Positions 59,326-64,000 of a stretch of DNA of 64,000 bases are shown here, piece after piece. This DNA is from CAZQXD01 sp964597315 (GTDB taxonomy: Bacteria; Pseudomonadota; Gammaproteobacteria; Competibacterales; Competibacteraceae): NCBI GenBank assembly GCA_964597315.1, contig CAZQXD010000003.1:1-64000 (forward strand). Direction: 5' to 3'. The translations under genes were made by a program, and so were the position numbers. Position 1 is the stretch's first letter. Every line of letters starts with the position of its first letter. A model generated the notes under the pieces. It ran no database searches and was not told where the DNA came from. It saw nothing but the letters and a program-made list of their open reading frames with translations.

Positions 59326-61614
59326 TTAAGGAGAATGCCAATAACGCCGTTGCTGGTCCCGCCAATTCTCCGGCCCGGCGCGTTTTGGGTCCACACGGAA
59401 CGTTACGGCCCCTAGTTCTCCTGTGTCCAACACTATGGCGCCGGTAGCCTCGTACCCGGCCTGGGTGGCTGGCCGGGGATAACCGTAGGGATTGCGATAG
59501 CCGGTGGAAAACAGCACGTAGTCCGGTTTTACCACCTGCATGAACGCCTCCAGGGGCGCCGGACCCGCGCCTTGGCCGGGAGCCACCAACAGTTCAGCCC
59601 GTAGCCCCTCGCCATGGCGGCGAAGCAGTTGCTGCTGACCCGCCAGGTCCAGATCCCCTGGCAACAGTAACCGACCATGGGGACCGTCCACCCGCAATAC
59701 GCAGGAATACCCATCTCCACCGGCGGCCTGGCCGGCGGGGTGCAGTAGCTGAAACCGGACCCCGTCCCAGTCCCAACCATGGCCATCTTGGCAGACCTGG
59801 GCGTCCGTCACCGGCAACGCCCCTAGATCGGAAGTCAGCACCTGGCCTACCGGCAGTGCTTCCAGCAGGGCGCGGGTTCCACCGCTGTGTTGGCGGTCGG
59901 CATGGCTAAGCACCAGCACATCGACCCGATTGATACCCTGATCCCGCAGATAGGGCAACAGCACCCGCCGTCCGGCGTCGAACCCCCGCCCTCGCCACGG
60001 GCCAGTATCGTAGACCAGTACATGGTGGCGGGTGCGCACTACTGTCGCCAAGCCCTGGCCCACGTCCAGCAACGTCAACCAGTATTCGTCTTGCGCCGGC
60101 CGGGGCACGGGAAACCAGAGTAAGGGTAGACACAGCACCGCCCCCAGCCAGCGCCCCGGCAGACCCCGTGGAGCCAGCACCAACACTATCCCAGGCAAAG
60201 CGAAAACCAGGGTCCACACGGGTGGCGATGGCCGACTCCACCTAGGTAAAGGCAAAGCCGTCAACCAGACCAGAAACCGCCATAAAGCGTCCATGGCGCC
60301 GTTGGCCAAGTGTAGCAAGGCCGACTGCAAAGGGTCGCTCACCAGCCCTGCGACCACCGCCAGCAGGGTCAGGGGCACCACCGTCAATCCAGTCCAGGGC
60401 ACAGCCACCAGATTGGCCAGCGGTCCTAATAGCGCCGTCTGCTGGAACAGGATCAGGGTAACTGGCGCCAGGCCCAAGGCCACCACTATTTGCAGCCGCC
60501 ACCAAGCGGCCAGCCCGCCATCCAGGCCGATAGGCCCAACCCGCCGACTCAGGCCATATATCAGGGCCGCCACGGCGCCGAAAGATAACCATAGACCGGC
60601 CCCTAGGGGCGCCGCCGGGTCCATCATCAACACCACCAACAAGGCCAGGGCCAGAAGCCGACCGGGCATGGTGTGGCGGCGCAGTAGCAAGGCGGCCAGC
60701 ACCAGAACCAGCATGACCAAGGCCCGACGGGTGGGCAGGGTGAACCCGGCCAACAGTCCATAGCCCAATGCTGTCGGCAGGGCCCCTAGCGCACCAACGG
60801 CCAGGGGCGGCCAGCGCTGGGCAAGGGGACCACAGCAGCCCCAAATCCAGCGCACCAGGATCAAGGCCAAACCGGCCACCATGCCGATGTGCAGGCCGGA
60901 GATGGCCATCAAATGGGCGGTGCCGGTATCCCGAAGCACCTGCCATTGGCTATCACTCATGGCCTGACGCTCTCCCACCGCCAGGGCGCTGAGCATCCCC
61001 CGATGGGGGCTGGCGGCCAGGACCTCCTGGATGCGCTCGGCCAGACGCTGGCGGTAGCGGTCCAGAGGATAGCGGTCGGCCACGGCCAGCCGCTGCGGCG
61101 CCGGGGCCGGGCGCACATAACCCCGGGCGGCGATGCCCTGCCGGTACAGCCAGCCCTCGTAGTCGAAACCGCCGGGGTTGGCGCCGCCCCGAGGCCGCTT
61201 CAGCCGCACTGTCATGGCCCAACGGTCACCCACCTGTAGCGGCGGCGGATTTTCGTACCAAGTGAGTTGCAACCGGCCCTGTAGGGGAATTGATTGTCCG
61301 TCACGGCTTAGGGTGGCCACTTCCAGCAAAAACCGGCGTCCCCGGCTCACCGTCCCGGGCAGGGAAGCCACCCAACCCTGGACGTCCAGATCCACCCCCT
61401 CGGCCTGGGGCGGTAGTTGCACGGCGAAGTCGGGTTCCGCCCACAACAAACCCCAGCAAAAGCCAGCCGCCATCAAGGCTGGCAGCCGCGCCCAGGGATG
61501 CCAGGCCGCCGCCAACAATAGCGGCAACACCAGCGCCCAGCCCCGCACGGGTAGTTCGATTTGGGCGTGGAGCGCCAGTAATCCGGCGAAAAAGGCTATC
61601 GTCCCTGCAAGCAT
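59326..61614 (-). CDS. comEC: DNA internalisation protein ComEC/Rec2
   Basis: A 762-residue polytopic protein with an N-terminal DUF4131/OB-like region, the competence domain (MLSALAVGERQAMSDSQWQVLRDTGTAHLMAISGLHIGMVAGLAL, about 215-260) and several membrane segments. A C-terminal metallo-beta-lactamase-like domain contains LTLLDVGQGLATVVRTRHHVLVYDTGP and VLVLSHADRQHSGG. The last motif has Gln where the usual HxDxDH carries its second Asp. ComEC forms the inner-membrane channel for transforming DNA. It precedes the exbB gene and is divergent from the DUF2062 gene. Confidence 0.93.
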   Translation of the reverse strand: MLAGTIAFFAGLLALHAQIELPVRGWALVLPLLLAAAWHPWARLPALMAAGFCWGLLWAEPDFAVQLPPQAEGVDLDVQGWVASLPGTVSRGRRFLLEVATLSRDGQSIPLQGRLQLTWYENPPPLQVGDRWAMTVRLKRPRGGANPGGFDYEGWLYRQGIAARGYVRPAPAPQRLAVADRYPLDRYRQRLAERIQEVLAASPHRGMLSALAVGERQAMSDSQWQVLRDTGTAHLMAISGLHIGMVAGLALILVRWIWGCCGPLAQRWPPLAVGALGALPTALGYGLLAGFTLPTRRALVMLVLVLAALLLRRHTMPGRLLALALLVVLMMDPAAPLGAGLWLSFGAVAALIYGLSRRVGPIGLDGGLAAWWRLQIVVALGLAPVTLILFQQTALLGPLANLVAVPWTGLTVVPLTLLAVVAGLVSDPLQSALLHLANGAMDALWRFLVWLTALPLPRWSRPSPPVWTLVFALPGIVLVLAPRGLPGRWLGAVLCLPLLWFPVPRPAQDEYWLTLLDVGQGLATVVRTRHHVLVYDTGPWRGRGFDAGRRVLLPYLRDQGINRVDVLVLSHADRQHSGGTRALLEALPVGQVLTSDLGALPVTDAQVCQDGHGWDWDGVRFQLLHPAGQAAGGDGYSCVLRVDGPHGRLLLPGDLDLAGQQQLLRRHGEGLRAELLVAPGQGAGPAPLEAFMQVVKPDYVLFSTGYRNPYGYPRPATQAGYEATGAIVLDTGELGAVTFRVDPKRAGPENWRDQQRRYWHSP

Positions 61615-61773
61615 GTTCAGTCCCGCCCACCGGCGGTTTTCCTCCCCTACCTTGGTGACGGCCTTTGGTTTGAACTATTCTCGGATGAGGAAATTTAATA
61701 ATGCCCCAAAGAAAAATAATGGATAATAAACGCTTGATTGGGTGCGGCCCGTGCCGATGATGAGCATCACAAT

Positions 61774-62292
61774 ATGCCCAGGCGGATGATCAAGCGTTAC
61801 CTACCCGATCATGCCAAGGTCCGTCACCACAAGCACTTACAGTTTCTGGGAGACCGCCTGCATGATCCCAACCTGTGGCACCTGAACCGCCGTTCGGTGG
61901 CCGGCGCCATGGGCATGGGTGTGTTCGTGGCTTTCATCCCGGTTCCCATGCAGATGGTTATCGCCGCCATCGCCGCTGTGTGGCTGCGGGTCAACCTGCC
62001 CCTAGCGGTGGCCATGGTTTGGATAACCAATCCTTTCACTATACCGCCGATCCTTTTTTTTACTTATAAGGTAGGGGCTTGGTTGCTAAATTACCCCCCC
62101 GCCCATTTTCAACTAGAACTGTCCTTGGAATGGCTGCTCAGCGGAACGTCCTATGTCTGGCGCCCGCTGTTGGCCGGCTCCTTGCTCGTGGGGACGGCGC
62201 TGGGCATCATCGTTTACATTGCGGTACGCCTCGCCTGGCGCTTGCACATTGTCCGCAAACGATTCCGCAAACTCCCGCCCGGTCCCCCCTGA
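61774..62292 (+). CDS. DUF2062 membrane protein
   Basis: 172 residues from the ATG at 61774 (frame open from 61738). It opens MIKRYLPDHAKVRHHKHLQFLGDRLHDPNLWHLNRRSVAGAMGMGVFVAFIPVPMQM, the DUF2062 signature, followed by AVWLRVNLPLAVAMVWITNPFTIPPILFFTYKVG and two to three further membrane segments. Function is unknown; it is regularly found beside comEC and lolCDE. Its stop directly abuts the convergent lolD stop. Confidence 0.92.
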   Translation: MPRRMIKRYLPDHAKVRHHKHLQFLGDRLHDPNLWHLNRRSVAGAMGMGVFVAFIPVPMQMVIAAIAAVWLRVNLPLAVAMVWITNPFTIPPILFFTYKVGAWLLNYPPAHFQLELSLEWLLSGTSYVWRPLLAGSLLVGTALGIIVYIAVRLAWRLHIVRKRFRKLPPGPP

Positions 62293-63003
62293 TCACTCCA
62301 AGGTCCGCAAACCCCTATCGTCCAGCCGCCAGGTGCGATCCAGGTGGGACGCCAAGTCGTGGTCGTGGGTGACGATCACCAAGCTGGTGCCCATGGAACG
62401 GTTCAGTTCCAACATCAGCTCGAAGATCTGGGCGGCATTGTGCCGGTCCAGATTACCGGTAGGCTCGTCGGCCAGTACACAGCGGGGTTCGGTCACCAAA
62501 GCCCGGGCCACGGCGGCCCGCTGGCGTTCTCCCCCGGAAAGGGCGCCGGGCTTGTGGCGCAAACGAGCGCCCAACCCCACCCGCTCCAGCAGTTCTGTCG
62601 CCCTGTGGCCGGCTTCGGCGGGGGCATCGCCACGGATCAACAGGGGCATGGCTACGTTTTCCAGGGCAGTGAATTCCGGTAGCAGATGATGAAACTGGTA
62701 GACAAAACCCAGCAACCGGTTGCGCAGTCGACCGCGAGCGGCGTTACCCAATTGGTCCAAACGGTTGCCGCCCACTCGCACCTCGCCGCTGCTGGGGGTA
62801 TCCAGTCCGCCCAGCAAGTGCAGCAAGGTGCTTTTTCCTACCCCGGAAGCGCCGACGATAGCCACTCGCTCCCCGGGCTGAACGACAAAGTCGATACCCT
62901 TCAGCACATCCAGCCAATGCTCACCCTGATGAAACCGCTTGCCCAGACCCTGGCATTCCAGCATCGGCCGTCCAGGGTCGATGGTCCAGGTCGGTTTACT
63001 CAT
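62293..63003 (-). CDS. lolD: Lipoprotein-releasing ABC transporter ATP-binding protein
   Basis: 236 residues: P-loop VGASGVGKSTLL, Q-loop YQFHHLLPEFTALENVAMPLLI (the LolD-specific stretch), signature LSGGERQRAAVARAL and Walker B CVLADEPTGNLD. It drives release of lipoproteins from the inner membrane to LolA with LolC/LolE. The start overlaps the end of the LolC/LolE gene by 8 bases. An ATG at 62964 (MLECQGLGKRFHQG) is an alternative start. Confidence 0.94.
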   Translation of the reverse strand: MSKPTWTIDPGRPMLECQGLGKRFHQGEHWLDVLKGIDFVVQPGERVAIVGASGVGKSTLLHLLGGLDTPSSGEVRVGGNRLDQLGNAARGRLRNRLLGFVYQFHHLLPEFTALENVAMPLLIRGDAPAEAGHRATELLERVGLGARLRHKPGALSGGERQRAAVARALVTEPRCVLADEPTGNLDRHNAAQIFELMLELNRSMGTSLVIVTHDHDLASHLDRTWRLDDRGLRTLE

Positions 63004-64000
63004 AGCGCAAAGCCTCCGCGGGCTGGGTGCGTGATGCTCGCCAGGCAGGATACAAGGTGGCCAGAGTCGCCAATCCGAAAGCCACGCTGGCGATGCTCAC
63101 CACATCTTTCCATTCCACTTTGGAAGGTAGTTCGCTGATCAAGTACACGTCTGGGGCCAGAAATTTCATTCCCAGCAGGCTCTCGATGAAGGGCACCACC
63201 ACATCCACATTGAGCGCCAGGCTGATCCCTCCCCCTACCCCCAATAGGGTTCCCACCAAACCAATGGTGATACCCTGGACCATAAACATGCCCATGATGC
63301 TCCCTGGAGTCGCTCCCAGGGTGCGGAGGATGGCGATGTCCGACTGCTTATCCGTCCCAGGCCCCGAGGGCCGAGCCGAGGGTGGCGGCCACCGCCACGA
63401 TCAGGGTCAGGATCACGAACATAACGGTCTTTTCGATCCGCACCGCCCGAAAGAAATTGGCGTGTTCCTGGGTCCAGTCGCGGACTATGTAAAATCCCGG
63501 CAGTTCCCGGGCCACCTCCCGCGCCACCGACGGCGCCCGGAACAGATCCTTGAGTTTGAGCCGCACCCCGGCCACATCCCCCCCTAGCTGGAACAGCTTG
63601 GAAGCGTCCTGAAGATGAATCAGGGCCAGACCCCGGTCGTATTCGTACATGCCGGCGGAGAATACCCCCACCACATCGAAGCGGCGCAGCCGGGGCAGTA
63701 CCCCCGCCGGGGTGACCGTGGCTTGGGGCGTGATGACCGTCACTTTGTCCCCTACCCCTACCCCCAGGGAATAGGCGAGTTCCTTACCCAAAACAATCCC
63801 GAACTCGCCGGGCCGCAGTGCGTCCAGACTGCCATAGATCATGTTTTCGCCAATATCGGATACTCGCCGCTCTTGGTCCGGCAGCACCCCGCGGATCAGG
63901 GCGCCGCTGACCAAGGCGCTATTACTGAGCATGGCCTCTCCGGTGACGAAGGGTGCGCCCCCCAGCACCTCGGGATTGCGCTCGGTCTGTTCCACCACGA
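62996..64000 (-). pseudogene. lolC: Lipoprotein-releasing system permease LolC/LolE, frameshifted and cut by window edge
   Basis: Two frames on the minus strand form one LolC/E-type permease. The upstream part (64000 to about 63348) holds the periplasmic domain and the second membrane helix start (EKTVMFVILTLIVAVAA), then runs TLGSALGAWDG to a stop. The downstream part (from about 63350 to 62996) resumes at DKQSDIAILRTLGATPGSIMGMFMVQG and ends PAWRASRTQPAEALRYE. Homologues read FNIVSxLVMVVTDKQSDIAIL across the junction, so about 5 bases are missing and the sequence is altered there. It is either a sequencing or assembly error or a real mutation; the gene is normally essential, which favours error. 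LolC and LolE cannot be separated on this fragment. Confidence 0.85.

Overview
The window is about 64 kb of a GC-rich gammaproteobacterial chromosome. The long collinear block from lolC/lolD and comEC through kdsB, rne, rluC, sppA, maf, plsX, the fab genes, acpP, pabC, mltG, tmk, holB, pilZ and tatD follows the gene order I remember from Pseudomonas. An exosortase A (XrtA/PEP-CTERM) type polysaccharide locus and a complete arginine succinyltransferase (AST) pathway point to an environmental gammaproteobacterium, possibly Chromatiales-like. The genus cannot be fixed from the sequence. There is one 100-N assembly gap (27536-27635).

Layout. 1-6329 (minus strand): the promoter-proximal part of an XrtA-associated exopolysaccharide locus (export lipoprotein, chain-length protein, tyrosine autokinase, outer-membrane barrel protein, secretion ATPase, truncated wecB). 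6536-11785 (plus): an AttEFGH-like ABC transporter with a CrtC/AttH-type lipocalin protein, then uppP. 11794-15287 (minus): sulfatase and two low-GC glycosyltransferases. 15432-18427 (minus): a basic amino acid ABC transporter. 18546-24104 (minus): a four-gene cluster of MBOAT-SGNH fusion, carrier protein, stand-alone adenylation enzyme and acyl-CoA-dehydrogenase-like oxidase. 24105-25460: AT-rich spacer and a decayed transposase. 25461-31908 (plus): AST arginine catabolism, with an M20 hydrolase in place of astE. 32064-33221: dapE. 33206-43779 (minus): mscS-type channel, nudL, tatD, pilZ, holB, tmk, mltG, pabC, pabB, fabF, acpP. 43927-48471 (minus): fabG, fabD, fabH, plsX, rpmF, yceD. 48582-55294: maf (plus), sppA/HAD phosphatase/rluC (minus), rne (plus). 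55335-64000: low-molecular-weight tyrosine phosphatase, a small unknown gene, kdsB, ycaR, lpxK, exbD, exbB, comEC, a DUF2062 gene, lolD and a frameshifted lolC/lolE.

The main candidate for an undescribed system is 18546-24104. The adenylation enzyme reads by eye as specificity code DLLYLALVCK, which I recall from the proline-activating enzymes of pyrrole-2-carboxyl pathways. The oxidase carries its putative catalytic glutamate at the isovaleryl-CoA-dehydrogenase/prolyl-carrier-oxidase position and lacks the canonical one. The carrier protein stands alone. The fourth gene fuses a membrane O-acyltransferase to an SGNH hydrolase domain. Together they look like a Dlt-like machine that would build a pyrrole-2-carboxyl (or prolyl) thioester in the cytoplasm and transfer the acyl group to an envelope glycan or other exported acceptor. 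The cluster sits between a basic amino acid transporter and the AST operon, next to an insertion-sequence remnant, and looks inserted.
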